From: Neptunicella sp048268085
GTDB lineage: Bacteria > Pseudomonadota > Gammaproteobacteria > Enterobacterales > Alteromonadaceae
NCBI RefSeq assembly: GCF_048268085.1
Contig: NZ_JBLWWF010000011.1
Span: 62,001-126,000, forward strand
Direction of reading: 5' to 3'
Length of the DNA stretch: 64,000 nucleotides
The position numbers and the translations under genes were made by a program. The notes below the pieces were generated by a model. The model saw nothing but the letters and a program-made list of their open reading frames with translations. It made no database searches and had not been told where the DNA came from. Positions 9,058 to 19,015 of this stretch are shown here, piece by piece (position 1 is the stretch's first letter; each line of letters begins with the position of its first letter).

Positions 9058-10848
9058 ATGCTTCAATCTAAGATAGACCAATGGCTAGAAGAGCGCCTCA
9101 ATGTGCCCTGCCAACGGCAGCTAGTGGTAATCCACGATCAGCAGGATTGGGCTCGTCAGCAAACCCAGTCAATTTTGACCAGACTCAACCTAAACCATTG
9201 CTTGTGGTGTGGTAACAACGCCGATAAGCACCCCTATATACAAGCCAAACAATACCATCAACATCTTGGCCGCGAATATCAGGCATTAGTATATAACGCT
9301 TATGATGGAGTTCGCGCCAATGCGTTAGCCGCACTTAGTGGCGTGGTGGCTCAACAAGGGTTAATGATCATAATCTGTCCTCCACTAACACAATGGGCTG
9401 ATTTTGATGATCCACAAAAAACCGAAAGGATCTCTTTTGGTTATGCGCCGCAAGCAGGCCATAGTCTATTTATAGCCTGGTTAAAACAGCATATTGAGCA
9501 AGACGACTATGTGGTATTAATCAACCAGCGTGATTTTTGTGGCACTAATATGCCCCTGCAAAAGCCAGTGCAGAAAATTGATGCGCCATACAAAACAACC
9601 GATCAACAACAAGCGGTCGAGGCCATTTTAGCGCAGGCCAAGTCTCCCTCCCCGCAGCCGTTGGTCATTACCGCAGATCGTGGCAGAGGCAAATCATCAG
9701 CATTAGGTATCGCCGCCGCGCAATTAATCCATTCGGGGTATCAGCGTATTGTAGTGACGGCACCTATTTTTGCCTCTGTCAGTCAACTATTTCAACACGC
9801 CCAATCCGGTTTACCCGGCTGCGAACAACAACGACAATCTCTACGACTGGGAGAAAAGCGTGTTGAGTTTCAGCCAGTGGATCGTATTTTGGCAGAATTA
9901 CCATCAGCAGATATAGTGATGGTTGATGAAGCCGCTGCGATCCCAGCGCCCTTATTGCAAGCGCTTACCCGCCATTATGCCAATATTGTATTTTCTACTA
10001 CCATTCACGGCTATGAAGGCAGCGGACGTGGATTTGAAATTCGTTTCAAGGGCTATTTACAACAACATTTCCCCGATTATCAAACATTACACTTGCAGCA
10101 TCCCATCCGCTGGCAACGTGGCGACCCACTGGAACGATTCTGGTTTAATACCTTGTTGCTCAATTCGCTGGAGATGCCGACAAGCTATATCCCGGAGCAA
10201 GCATTACAGGTCGAATTAATCGAACAATCCAGTCTGGTTAATCACCCTGCATTGCTTGCCCAGGTATTTAGTTTATTAATCAATGCTCACTATCAAACCA
10301 CACCTGATGACTTGGTGCGGATACTGGATGCACCGGATCAACAACTGTTTGTATTGCGCCAACACGATCACTTATTAGGAGCCGCATTAGTGAATCTGGA
10401 AGGAGGCGAATTTTTACGCCCCTTAGCGGTTGATGTTGCAGAGGGAAAACGGCGCGTCAAAGGGCATTTATTACCACAAAATCTGGGCATGAATTTTAAT
10501 CGGCATGATTTGGTATGCTACCGCTATTTGCGCATCAACCGCATTGCTATCCAACCGGAATATCAATTCCAGGGTCTGGGACAATACCTGATTACCCAAC
10601 TCAGTCGTTACGCGCGTAAACAGGGTTATGACTTTATTGGCAGTTCATTTGGTGCCAATCCGCAGCTATTGGCATTTTGGTATAAAGCCGGATTTTATTT
10701 GGTACGGCAAGGTAACAAGAAGGACGCCTCCAGTGGCGAATATAGCGCATTTGTGCTGGCAGGATTGCATCAAGGCGCAATAAAACTGCGTCAAGCACTG
10801 ACTGACATTTATCAGCAGCAACTACACTCCAATACCTCATCATGTTAA
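9058..10848 (+). CDS. tmcA: tRNA(Met) cytidine acetyltransferase TmcA
   Basis: The protein carries an N-terminal DUF1726-like region, a RecD-like helicase core with Walker A (TADRGRGKSSALG, near residue 205) and Walker B (VMVDEAAAIPAPL), and a GNAT acetyltransferase domain (RINRIAIQPEYQFQGLGQYL). It makes N4-acetylcytidine at the wobble position of elongator tRNA-Met, using acetyl-CoA and ATP. At about 596 residues it is shorter than the E. coli enzyme (about 670), mainly at the N- and C-terminal ends. The frame is open from TTG 9043; ATG 9058 with AGAG upstream is preferred. It overlaps aceK by 7 bases. Confidence 0.92.
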   Translation: MLQSKIDQWLEERLNVPCQRQLVVIHDQQDWARQQTQSILTRLNLNHCLWCGNNADKHPYIQAKQYHQHLGREYQALVYNAYDGVRANALAALSGVVAQQGLMIIICPPLTQWADFDDPQKTERISFGYAPQAGHSLFIAWLKQHIEQDDYVVLINQRDFCGTNMPLQKPVQKIDAPYKTTDQQQAVEAILAQAKSPSPQPLVITADRGRGKSSALGIAAAQLIHSGYQRIVVTAPIFASVSQLFQHAQSGLPGCEQQRQSLRLGEKRVEFQPVDRILAELPSADIVMVDEAAAIPAPLLQALTRHYANIVFSTTIHGYEGSGRGFEIRFKGYLQQHFPDYQTLHLQHPIRWQRGDPLERFWFNTLLLNSLEMPTSYIPEQALQVELIEQSSLVNHPALLAQVFSLLINAHYQTTPDDLVRILDAPDQQLFVLRQHDHLLGAALVNLEGGEFLRPLAVDVAEGKRRVKGHLLPQNLGMNFNRHDLVCYRYLRINRIAIQPEYQFQGLGQYLITQLSRYARKQGYDFIGSSFGANPQLLAFWYKAGFYLVRQGNKKDASSGEYSAFVLAGLHQGAIKLRQALTDIYQQQLHSNTSSC

Positions 10849-12560
10849 ACAACGATCTCGTGTCCTCAATTGCATACGTCATTCTCAAGGGCTTCGAGCG
10901 GCATTTTCGCCGTTATAGCCGAATTACCGGTGAAGCCCAGCACTTTTTTGAACAAGGACAATGGCAACAATCTCGCGCGGCAGTAAAACAACGTATCAGC
11001 ATCTATGAAGGGGATTTAGCCGATGTCATCGGCAAAATTTACCAACAAATGCAGCCGCTACAACAGCCCGAATCATTTTGGCGTGAACTAAAACAACAGT
11101 TCCTTAAATTACTCAGTAATCATCCGCAAACCGAATTAGCCGAGACCTTTTATAATTCGGTAATAGGGCGAATTTTTACCCACCAGAAAATCGATGACAC
11201 CATTATGTTTGTTCTACCCAGTCGTTGCTATTTAGCGGGTCAGGTAAGAGATAAAGTGGTGCGTGTATTTAATGGCAATCAATCCATTACCGAGGCCATG
11301 GCTGAGATTTTTGACAGTTATCACCTGAATATTCAACTGGCAAATAAATCCCGCGACATTAACCATATCGAACAATATTTGCGCCACCACTATTCAACCG
11401 AAGAACTGCATAAGATGCAGTCGATTGAGATGTTAATTCCAATCTTTTACCGCAATCAAAATGCCTATTTAATCGGACGAATTTGCACTGAAAATGACAG
11501 CATACCCTTTGTGATTGCGTTAATGCTAACTCCAGACAAACAACTTTACGTTGATGCATTGCTGACCAACCGCAAAGATCTGAGTGTACTATTCGGTTTT
11601 GCCCGTTCCTATTTTCTAGCCGACAGTCAATACCCGGCTGAAATGGTGGCATTTCTGCAGGAGTTATTACCGAATAAAAAACATTTCGAACTATACAGCG
11701 CACTGGGTTTTTACAAACATGGTAAAACCGTTTTTTATCGCAACTTTATTCAGCATTTAGACCACAGCCAGGATCTACTGGATGTCGCTCCCGGTATTGC
11801 CGGACTGGTGATGACAGTGTTCCATCTACCATCTTATGGAGTGGTATTTAAGATCATTAAAGATGAATTTGCCGAAAGCAAAAAAATCACCCGTGAGCAT
11901 GTCAAAATCTGCTACAAAATGGTGAAAATGCATGATCGGGTCGGACGCATGGCCGATACCCATGAGTTTACCAACTTTCGATTACCCAGACAGCGCCTGT
12001 CCACGCCATTACTGGCACACTTGCAAGAAGTCGCAACCAGCAATATTGAGTTAACCGACAGCGAAGTTATCATCAAACATGTGTATATCGAACGTAAAAT
12101 GACACCGCTGAATATTTATCTCCAACAAGAACAGGATGAAGATAAGATTGCGGCCGTGATTAACGATTTGGGTCGTTGTATTAAGGAAATTGCCGCGGCG
12201 AATATTTTCCCCGGCGACATGTTACATAAAAACTTTGGCGTTACTCGCCATGGTCGAGTGATCTTTTATGACTACGACGAAATTTGCACAATGTCACAGC
12301 GCAACTTCCGGTTTTTGCCCCAATCGGAGGATCCTTATGTACTCGATAGATTATCCGTCGCCCCGGATGATGTTTTCCCCGAGCAATTTGAACATTTTAT
12401 TGTCGGCAAAAAGTCACTTAAAATATTGCTTAAGCATTACCATCCTGAATTAATGGATCCCGATTATTGGCGTTCTCTGCAACAACAAATTGTGCAAGGA
12501 GAAATCGCCAATATCCTGCCCTACCCAGAAACGTCGCGATTCATCGTAGAAAACCGTTAA
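10842..12560 (+). CDS. aceK: Isocitrate dehydrogenase kinase/phosphatase
   Basis: This 572-residue product matches AceK along its length (E. coli 578). Recognisable blocks are FRRYSRITGEAQHFFEQGQW at residues 16-35, the ATP-binding region near residue 310-340 (PGIAGLVMTVFHLPSY; VVFKIIKDEF) and the kinase-like catalytic core (MLHKNFGVTRHGRVIFYDYDE). It reversibly phosphorylates isocitrate dehydrogenase and so sets the split between the citric acid cycle and the glyoxylate bypass. No aceA or aceB is adjacent; instead the ATG lies inside the end of tmcA, so the two are probably co-transcribed. The 167-base gap to the peptidase gene ends the unit. Confidence 0.96.
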   Translation: MLNNDLVSSIAYVILKGFERHFRRYSRITGEAQHFFEQGQWQQSRAAVKQRISIYEGDLADVIGKIYQQMQPLQQPESFWRELKQQFLKLLSNHPQTELAETFYNSVIGRIFTHQKIDDTIMFVLPSRCYLAGQVRDKVVRVFNGNQSITEAMAEIFDSYHLNIQLANKSRDINHIEQYLRHHYSTEELHKMQSIEMLIPIFYRNQNAYLIGRICTENDSIPFVIALMLTPDKQLYVDALLTNRKDLSVLFGFARSYFLADSQYPAEMVAFLQELLPNKKHFELYSALGFYKHGKTVFYRNFIQHLDHSQDLLDVAPGIAGLVMTVFHLPSYGVVFKIIKDEFAESKKITREHVKICYKMVKMHDRVGRMADTHEFTNFRLPRQRLSTPLLAHLQEVATSNIELTDSEVIIKHVYIERKMTPLNIYLQQEQDEDKIAAVINDLGRCIKEIAAANIFPGDMLHKNFGVTRHGRVIFYDYDEICTMSQRNFRFLPQSEDPYVLDRLSVAPDDVFPEQFEHFIVGKKSLKILLKHYHPELMDPDYWRSLQQQIVQGEIANILPYPETSRFIVENR

Positions 12561-12727
12561 CTCGTCGCAAGTGGACACTTTTCACCACAGTTAACCTCAT
12601 TTCGCTACCTGTTTACACTTTATCCGCTCTCACTATTTAGGTATTCTGCGCCGCTGGCATACCATTTCGGTTGGTCGGATTAATAAAAATATCCCTCACA
12701 TTAGGGGGAATTGTTGTAGGAGCAACT

Positions 12728-15181
12728 ATGTACAAACCTCTTGTATTTTGTGCTGCGGTATTGATTTCATCTTTTGCCCAAGCATCAACTATTCAACAAA
12801 CTAAAGGGCACTTTGAAGACAAGTTTCGTCAGTTAGATGAAGCGTTGCCCACCCCTAACGTATACCGTAATGCTGCCGGTGAACCCGGACATCAATACTG
12901 GCAACAAAAAGTTGATTATAAAATCAAAGCCAAGCTGGATGAAAAACAGCATCGTATCGAAGCATCAGAGCAAATTAAATACACGAACAACTCGCCTGAT
13001 ACGCTGAAATATTTGTGGTTACAACTTGACCAAAATAAATTTAAATCAGACTCAATGGCTGAGCTTTCCACCGCTTTTGCCGATCCTGCTCGCCGTGGGC
13101 CAGCAACGAGTGCCGGTGATGCCAATACGCCAGCCAAGTTAAGTTTGGCAGAATTGCGCCGTCAGCAATTTATGGCCGATCATGAGCTGGGTTATGAAAT
13201 CTTGAATCTCAAAGATAGTGCCGGTAACAAGCTGCATCATGTTGTCGTGGGTACGAATATGCGTATCGACTTAGCCAAGCCGCTAAAACCCGGTAGCAGC
13301 GTTGATTTCTCAATGAACTACGCATTTAACATTATCGAAGAAGACGCCGTATCAGGCCGTTCCGGTTACGAGCACTTCCCCGATGATGCTCGTGAAGGTG
13401 GCAACGATATATTTTTATTAGCCCAGTGGTTTCCCCGTTTGCACGCTTACACCGATTACGAAGCGTGGACGAACAAAGAGTTTTTAGGTCGTGGTGAGTT
13501 CACTCTGGAATTTGGTGATTATGATGTTGAGTTAACCGTACCGGCTGACCACATTGTGGCTGCCACCGGTGAATTGCAAAATGCCAAAGAGGTACTGACC
13601 AAGGAACAACAAAAACGCCTTGAGCAGGCCAAAGACACCAAGCGTCCGGTGTTTATTGTGACCGAACAAGAAGCCTTGGAAAATGAAAAACAAGGCACCA
13701 ACAAGCAAAAAACCTGGCGCTTTAAAGCGGATAATGTACGTGATTTTGCCTGGGGTTCTTCACGCAAATTTATGTGGGATGCCAAAGGGTATCATCAAGG
13801 TGGCAGCGTTGAGCCACTGGTAATGGCGATGTCTTTTTATCCCAAAGAAGGTGGCGATCTATGGAAAAAATATTCCACTGAAGCCATTGTACATACGCTT
13901 GAAGTCTATTCGCGTTTCTCATTTGACTACCCTTACCCGACCTCACAGTCAGTGAATGGCCCAGTGGGCGGCATGGAATATCCGATGATTACCTTTAACG
14001 GACCACGTACCGAATTACAGGACGATGGCAGCCGTACCTATTCTCAATCGGAAAAACGTTTCTTGATTGGGGTGGTGATCCACGAAATTGGTCACACTTA
14101 TTTCCCCATGATTGTGAACTCTGATGAACGTCAGTGGACCTGGATGGACGAAGGTTTGAACAGCTTCCTTGACGGTGTAGCCGGTCGTGAGTGGGATCCA
14201 CAAATTCCTTGGGGCGTAGAACCTCGTGATGTCGTGGATTACATGAAATCCAGCAATCAGGTCCCCGTCATGACTCAGTCTGACAGCGTATTGCGCTTAG
14301 GCCCGAATGCCTATACCAAACCCGCAGTGGCGCTAAATATTTTGCGTGAAACCATTTTAGGCCGTGAATTATTCGACTTTGCGTTTAAAGAATATGCCAA
14401 CCGCTGGATGTTTAAACGCCCCACCCCGTCTGATTTCTTCCGTACCATGGAAGAAGCCAGTGGTGTTGATTTAGATTGGTTCTGGCGTGGCTGGTTCTAT
14501 ACCACTGATCATGTAGATATTTCTATTGATCGGGTTTACTCAATGCGTATGGACACCAAAGATCCTGATATTGATTTTGCGCGTGAACGTCAAATTGAAG
14601 CCGACAAACCGCTTTCATTAACCGATGAACGCAACAAAAATACCGGCCTTAAATTGTGGGTCGATAAAAACCCCGATGTCACTGATTTTTACGACGAAAA
14701 TGACCGCTTTACGGTCACCAACAAAGAGCGTAATGCGTACCGCAAATTCCTTAAAGGATTGAAAGACTGGGAACGCACTGCCTTTGAACGTGCCATCAAG
14801 GAAGACAAAAACTATTATGTATTGCAGTTTTCAAATAAAGGTGGCTTGGTTATGCCGATTATTTTAAAACTCGACTTTGCCGATGGCAGCACCCAAAACA
14901 TGCGCATTCCAGCGGAAATTTGGCGTCGTAACTCAGAAGCGGTAAGTAAATTAATCGTGACTGATAAAGACAAAGTACTGACCAGTGTCGAAATCGACCC
15001 TCGCTGGGAAACAGCCGATGTGGATATTGAAAACAACTATTATCCCCGTCGCATCATTCCTTCTCGCGTAGAAGCCTACAAGAAGAAGAAAAGTACCAGC
15101 AAAGTCTCTCGCGACATTATGCAAGACATCAAAACCGAGTTGAAATCGGATGATGAAGATAAAGACGCTGACAAGGAATAA
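12728..15181 (+). CDS. Exported M1-family zinc metallopeptidase
   Basis: The frame opens at 12671, but ATG 12728 has TAGGAG upstream and begins a signal peptide (MYKPLVFCAAVLISSFAQA). The mature protein has an M1-type N-terminal beta domain, the exopeptidase-like motif GGMEYP (near residue 415) and the zinc site HEIGH (His 452 and 456) with the third ligand in WMDEGLNSF (Glu near 475). It should be a periplasmic aminopeptidase or related M1 enzyme. The C-terminus is acidic and lysine-rich. DUF6702 follows after four bases, a pairing that suggests a joint envelope role. The precise substrate is unknown. Confidence 0.88.
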   Translation: MYKPLVFCAAVLISSFAQASTIQQTKGHFEDKFRQLDEALPTPNVYRNAAGEPGHQYWQQKVDYKIKAKLDEKQHRIEASEQIKYTNNSPDTLKYLWLQLDQNKFKSDSMAELSTAFADPARRGPATSAGDANTPAKLSLAELRRQQFMADHELGYEILNLKDSAGNKLHHVVVGTNMRIDLAKPLKPGSSVDFSMNYAFNIIEEDAVSGRSGYEHFPDDAREGGNDIFLLAQWFPRLHAYTDYEAWTNKEFLGRGEFTLEFGDYDVELTVPADHIVAATGELQNAKEVLTKEQQKRLEQAKDTKRPVFIVTEQEALENEKQGTNKQKTWRFKADNVRDFAWGSSRKFMWDAKGYHQGGSVEPLVMAMSFYPKEGGDLWKKYSTEAIVHTLEVYSRFSFDYPYPTSQSVNGPVGGMEYPMITFNGPRTELQDDGSRTYSQSEKRFLIGVVIHEIGHTYFPMIVNSDERQWTWMDEGLNSFLDGVAGREWDPQIPWGVEPRDVVDYMKSSNQVPVMTQSDSVLRLGPNAYTKPAVALNILRETILGRELFDFAFKEYANRWMFKRPTPSDFFRTMEEASGVDLDWFWRGWFYTTDHVDISIDRVYSMRMDTKDPDIDFARERQIEADKPLSLTDERNKNTGLKLWVDKNPDVTDFYDENDRFTVTNKERNAYRKFLKGLKDWERTAFERAIKEDKNYYVLQFSNKGGLVMPIILKLDFADGSTQNMRIPAEIWRRNSEAVSKLIVTDKDKVLTSVEIDPRWETADVDIENNYYPRRIIPSRVEAYKKKKSTSKVSRDIMQDIKTELKSDDEDKDADKE

Positions 15182-15185
15182 TTAG

Positions 15186-15683
15186 ATGTTACGCCTGTTG
15201 ATTAGCATTACATTACTGATTAGTTCTGCACTGGTGCCCAGTTTTGCGCACCAGCAAAAAGCGGCAATTACGACGGTATTATTTAATACGCGAACCCAGC
15301 ATATTGAAGTAATGCATAAGTTCTTTTTGCATGATGCGGAACATGCGGTACGTAGTATTTTTGGTCAACAGGCGGATATTCTGCGCTCCAAAGACACCCA
15401 GCAAACCTTTAGTGATTATGTGGCTAAACGGTTTGAACTACTTAAAGACGGAGAGCCTCTGGCTTTAAGTAAGGTGGGATTTGAAGTGGACGGTAAATTT
15501 TTCTGGGTCTATCAGGAAACCGATATTCCGGTTGAATTACACAACTTGTCAGTACGCCACAATGCACTGCGTGAATTATGGCCAAGCCAGATTAACACGG
15601 TAAATATTGAGGGTAAGGATGACAAGATTGAAACCTTAACCTTTAGTGGCTCAACTGAATTGCTCAGTGTTGAATTTGATTAG
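15186..15683 (+). CDS. DUF6702 family exported protein
   Basis: The 165-residue product starts with a signal peptide (MLRLLISITLLISSALVPSFAHQ). The body (TTVLFNTRTQHIEVMHKFFLHDAEHAV; FWVYQETDIP; ALRELWPSQINTVNI) matches the DUF6702 pattern as I remember it, a small beta-rich periplasmic family with no assigned function. It begins four bases after the M1 peptidase stop codon, so translational coupling is likely. A strong terminator follows. Histidines are frequent (HQ, EVMHKFF, HDAEH), but there is no proof of metal binding. Confidence 0.75.
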   Translation: MLRLLISITLLISSALVPSFAHQQKAAITTVLFNTRTQHIEVMHKFFLHDAEHAVRSIFGQQADILRSKDTQQTFSDYVAKRFELLKDGEPLALSKVGFEVDGKFFWVYQETDIPVELHNLSVRHNALRELWPSQINTVNIEGKDDKIETLTFSGSTELLSVEFD

Positions 15684-15711
15684 CGCCTACAGGGTAATAA
15701 TCTGACATTTT

Positions 15712-15740
15712 AAAAGCCAGCTTAATAGCTGGCTTTTTTG
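15712..15740. terminator. Bidirectional intrinsic terminator
   Basis: AAAAGCCAGCT (15712-15722) pairs with AGCTGGCTTTT (15727-15737) around a four-base loop, and T-runs lie on both sides. It separates the convergent DUF6702 and MAPEG genes. Confidence 0.9.
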
Positions 15741-15754
15741 TCTCAACTGCCATT

Positions 15755-16159
15755 TTATTCCAATGTCATTCCGGCAATTTTTATCGCTTCCCATAAAATA
15801 AGTAACGACAGCGCATAGCCTACAAACCAGAACAACGAACGGATCTTATCCAGATTCACTAAATAACAAATATGGTATGCGATCCGCGCAACAATCCAGC
15901 CCATGGCATAATGAATTGCCGTATGAGTCACACCAGCCATACCAATCAACGCCAGTACACCGGGAGCAAACATGATTAATGCCTCAAAAGCATTTTCATG
16001 GCTGGCTTTAGCACGCGCACCGAATCCGGTTAAACGCGCCTGCTGGCTTCGAGGGTTTTGATTATCATAACCTTCCTTGCCCTGTGCGATGGCCAGCGGG
16101 ATTTTAGTTATAATCGGAAGTAAAATAGCAATAAATAAACAGATAAGTATTGTTTGCAT
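15755..16159 (-). CDS. MAPEG family membrane protein
   Basis: ATG 16157-16159, with GGGGAAAC upstream, is chosen over the longer open frame from 16306. The 134-residue product has four hydrophobic helices and the MAPEG hallmark region between helices 1 and 2 (NPRSQQARLTGFGARAKASHEN), matching inner-membrane YecN/MAPEG proteins. Eukaryotic relatives act on eicosanoids and glutathione; the bacterial substrate is unknown. The upstream region is shared with the divergent desulfhydrase gene. Confidence 0.85.
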   Translation of the reverse strand: MQTILICLFIAILLPIITKIPLAIAQGKEGYDNQNPRSQQARLTGFGARAKASHENAFEALIMFAPGVLALIGMAGVTHTAIHYAMGWIVARIAYHICYLVNLDKIRSLFWFVGYALSLLILWEAIKIAGMTLE

Positions 16160-16239
16160 CGTGTTTCCCCTAAAGGTTAGTCTGTTTCTATTAATCACAT
16201 TGCTTGTCGCAATATCACTCACAACCATTCCAGTCTGAC

Positions 16240-17121
16240 ATGTTAGAACACATTTTACAGATAAAAACACCCTCGCCTGAACATCGGTTAGATACCGACT
16301 GGCCAAACCCCAATCAATGTCAGCTATGGATAAAACGCGATGATCTGCTCCATCCGGTCATTTCGGGTAACAAGTGGCGTAAATTAAAGTATGCCTTACA
16401 AGCTATTAGTGAGGGGCATACCACCCATGTCATCAGTTTTGGCGGTGGCCATTCCAACCATCTCCACGCGTTAGCCTATTGCTGCCAACAACTCAATATC
16501 GCCTTTACCGCCATTGTGCGGGGTGATTATTCAGCCAATATGACTCCGACCCTAACCGATCTGGTCAGTTGGGGGGCGACGATTAACTTTGTAGATAAAA
16601 AAACCTATCAACGCCGCGCTGAATCAAATTATTCACGGACGCTACAACAACAGTATCCGGAAGCGGTAATCATTCCCGAAGGCGGCTCACAAGCACTAGC
16701 ATTACAAGGCGTCGCGGAAATCATCGACGAACTCACTCACCATTATGATTACATTTTACTGCCTGTGGCCAGTGGCGGTACCTTAGCCGGTTTCATTCAA
16801 CATAATGTGGATCCCAAAATAATTGGCATCGCAATGCTCAAGGGTCAAGGGTATCTGGAACAGCTTGTCAGTGAGCTACTATCTGAAACAGCAACGACAG
16901 AATGGCAAATCGCTCATCATTTTCATCATGGTGGCTATGCCAAGCAACCGGCTGAATTAGTCCATTTCTGTCAGCAGTTTACTCAGCAATATCAAATTCC
17001 GCTGGAGCCGGTGTATAGCGGCAAGTTATTTTATGCCGCACGCGAATTACTGGCGGAGCAGTACTTTCCGGTGGGAAGCAAAATATTGCTGCTGCATACA
17101 GGCGGACTTCGAGGAAGCTAA
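16240..17121 (+). CDS. 1-aminocyclopropane-1-carboxylate deaminase / D-cysteine desulfhydrase family enzyme
   Basis: This PLP-dependent type II fold enzyme of about 293 residues has the lysine-bearing motif KRDDLLHPVISGNKWRKLKY near residue 30-50, SFGGGHSNHLHALAY near residue 65, and the glycine-rich phosphate loop LPVASGGTLAG. Members deaminate D-cysteine to pyruvate, sulfide and ammonia, or cleave ACC. The position next to D-glutamate cyclase genes favours a D-amino-acid role. A TTG at 16204 could extend it by 12 codons; ATG 16240 is the more usual start, although neither has a clear ribosome-binding site. Confidence 0.85.
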   Translation: MLEHILQIKTPSPEHRLDTDWPNPNQCQLWIKRDDLLHPVISGNKWRKLKYALQAISEGHTTHVISFGGGHSNHLHALAYCCQQLNIAFTAIVRGDYSANMTPTLTDLVSWGATINFVDKKTYQRRAESNYSRTLQQQYPEAVIIPEGGSQALALQGVAEIIDELTHHYDYILLPVASGGTLAGFIQHNVDPKIIGIAMLKGQGYLEQLVSELLSETATTEWQIAHHFHHGGYAKQPAELVHFCQQFTQQYQIPLEPVYSGKLFYAARELLAEQYFPVGSKILLLHTGGLRGS

Positions 17122-17162
17122 TTTAGTCCAGACTATTTCTTCCCCCTCATTCGCTATTTGTA

Positions 17163-18008
17163 ATGGGTAACAGGGGCAGTGTATTATCCACTATCAATAC
17201 CATCTGGTTGGATAATCCCGTGTCAGTGTTAACTCCAAAGCAAATTCGTCAACAAATTCGTCAACAGCAAATCATCGGTAACACATCAGGTTTAGCCCCT
17301 GGTTTTGTACAATGTAACATGGTGATTTTACCGGCAGATTGGGCGGTTGATTTTCTACAGTTTTGTGAATCAAACCCGCGCCCCTGTCCGATTATCGCCA
17401 TGTCGGAAAAACCGGGAGATATTCATTTGGATAAAGTCGGTGAAGACATTGATATTCGTCATGATTTACCCCAATACCGAATATTCGAACAGGGAAAGCT
17501 GATGGGTGAAGTAGCCGATATTGCCGATTACTGGCGTGACGATTTGGTCACATTTTTCTTAGGGTGTTCTTTTTCCTTTGAAGAAGCATTAATTGCTGAT
17601 GGCATCGAAATCCGCAATATCAGCGAAAACAAAAATGTCCCCATGTACCGAACCAATATAAGGTGCCAACCGGCCGGACGATTCAGTGGTGATATGGTCG
17701 TCAGCATGCGCCCAATGCTACCGGCTGATGCTATCCGCGCGGTACAAGTATGCAGTCGTTTCCCTTCTGTGCATGGCGCCCCCATCCATTTCGGTGATCC
17801 CGCCATGATTGGCATTAATGATATTAACCGACCCGATTTTGGTGATGCGGTCAATATCAAACCAAACGAAGTGCCGGTTTTCTGGGCCTGTGGGGTCACA
17901 CCGCAAGTTGCGCTGGAACAGGCTAAACCCCCGTTTTGCATTACCCATAGTCCGGGGTGCATGTTGGTCACCGATATCACTAATCGCAGCCTCGCCACCC
18001 ATCAATAA
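17163..18008 (+). CDS. DUF1445 (YcsI-type) putative hydro-lyase / D-glutamate cyclase subunit
   Basis: The product (up to 281 residues) shows the DUF1445 blocks: GLAPGFVQCNMVILP (near residue 46), FCESNPRPCPII, the core DLVTFFLGCSFSFEEAL, YRTNIRCQPAGRF and the C-terminal CITHSPGCMLVTDI. DUF1445 is the N-terminal domain of animal D-glutamate cyclase, which converts D-glutamate to 5-oxo-D-proline. The gene that follows encodes the other half of that enzyme. The start is uncertain: ATG 17163 opens the frame without a strong ribosome-binding site, and later GTG codons are possible. Confidence 0.82.
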   Translation: MGNRGSVLSTINTIWLDNPVSVLTPKQIRQQIRQQQIIGNTSGLAPGFVQCNMVILPADWAVDFLQFCESNPRPCPIIAMSEKPGDIHLDKVGEDIDIRHDLPQYRIFEQGKLMGEVADIADYWRDDLVTFFLGCSFSFEEALIADGIEIRNISENKNVPMYRTNIRCQPAGRFSGDMVVSMRPMLPADAIRAVQVCSRFPSVHGAPIHFGDPAMIGINDINRPDFGDAVNIKPNEVPVFWACGVTPQVALEQAKPPFCITHSPGCMLVTDITNRSLATHQ

Positions 18009-18039
18009 CCCATACACTTTACAGCAAGGACTACCACTT

Positions 18040-18894
18040 ATGGCCGCCCCACTCAGCCTTACCGATCTGCAATTAAGCCATGAAATTGAAAATTTACTGG
18101 TAGCCAGAAATCTGCGCGGGATGCAAAGTGTTCAACCTTTATTAGCCCCGGGCTATTGCGCCAGAGCAGCGCAATTATTGCTCAATCTGAACGGTAATAT
18201 ATTAATTGGCACCGGGTTTCCAGTGAATAACACCTTCGAAACGGACGGGCCGGTCGGGGCAATCGCCTTATATTTGGCATTGGAACAATTAGCCGCCACA
18301 CCTATTTTAGTTTGCGGTGATCCATTATATAGCGCGGTAAAAGATCACTATAACTCAGTGCAACTGGCGGTCGGCGATTTGGACAATGCCAAGCAGAAAA
18401 GCATCGCGATTCTGCAACAGTTGCAACCCCAAGCCGTCATCTCGATTGAACGTGCCGGAATGACCGCTAATGGCCGTTTTTTCAATATGCGAGGAGAAGA
18501 CATCAGCCAGCGCTGCGCCTGTTTTGACTATTTTATGTCAGAAAGTCATTGCCCCAGCATTGGTATTGGGGATGGTGGCAATGAAATTGGTATGGGTAAT
18601 ATTCATCAGCGCCTAAGTCATCTAAATATTGTCCCCAGTGTGACAACCTGTACTGAATTGGTGATTGCCGATGTCTCCAATTGGGCCGCCTATGGCATTA
18701 TTCTATTTTTGCAACGCTGGACGGGAATATCGCTACTGGAGAAAATAAAACCCGAAGACATAATCCGATTTTTGAGCACCAGGGGAAGTGTCGATGGCGT
18801 TACCCGCCAAAATACCATGACCGAAGATGGTCTTTGCTATAGTGAAGGAGAAGCCTTGCTGTCAGAATTAATAACCTTATCGCAACGGAATTAA
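18040..18894 (+). CDS. DUF4392 protein, D-glutamate cyclase C-terminal-type domain
   Basis: ATG 18040 has AAGGA about 9 bases upstream; the open frame extends further back but overlaps DUF1445 out of frame. The 284-residue product has LIGTGFPVNNTFETDGPVGA (residues 48-67), ISIERAGMTANGRFFNMRG and the glycine-rich IGIGDGGNEIGMGN loop, all marks of DUF4392. In the mitochondrial enzyme DGLUCY the DUF1445 and DUF4392 parts are fused; here they are two adjacent genes 31 bases apart. Together they should convert D-glutamate to 5-oxo-D-proline in the cytoplasm. Confidence 0.82.
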   Translation: MAAPLSLTDLQLSHEIENLLVARNLRGMQSVQPLLAPGYCARAAQLLLNLNGNILIGTGFPVNNTFETDGPVGAIALYLALEQLAATPILVCGDPLYSAVKDHYNSVQLAVGDLDNAKQKSIAILQQLQPQAVISIERAGMTANGRFFNMRGEDISQRCACFDYFMSESHCPSIGIGDGGNEIGMGNIHQRLSHLNIVPSVTTCTELVIADVSNWAAYGIILFLQRWTGISLLEKIKPEDIIRFLSTRGSVDGVTRQNTMTEDGLCYSEGEALLSELITLSQRN

Positions 18895-18997
18895 TTGTGG
18901 CTGGATTCAGGATTTAAATACACTACGCCTTAGAATAAAAAGCCCAACGCAACAAGAGCAATAACAGCGTAATTTAAACTAGGGTGGTTTAATAAAA

Positions 18998-19015
18998 ATG
19001 ATGCATAAACATCAT
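18998..19015. promoter_or_regulatory. Inverted repeat upstream of lysC
   Basis: ATGATG and CATCAT (18998-19003, 19010-19015) flank a six-base centre in the 246-base region before lysC. It could be an operator, but no family can be assigned. I saw no lysine-riboswitch core in this leader. Confidence 0.3.
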
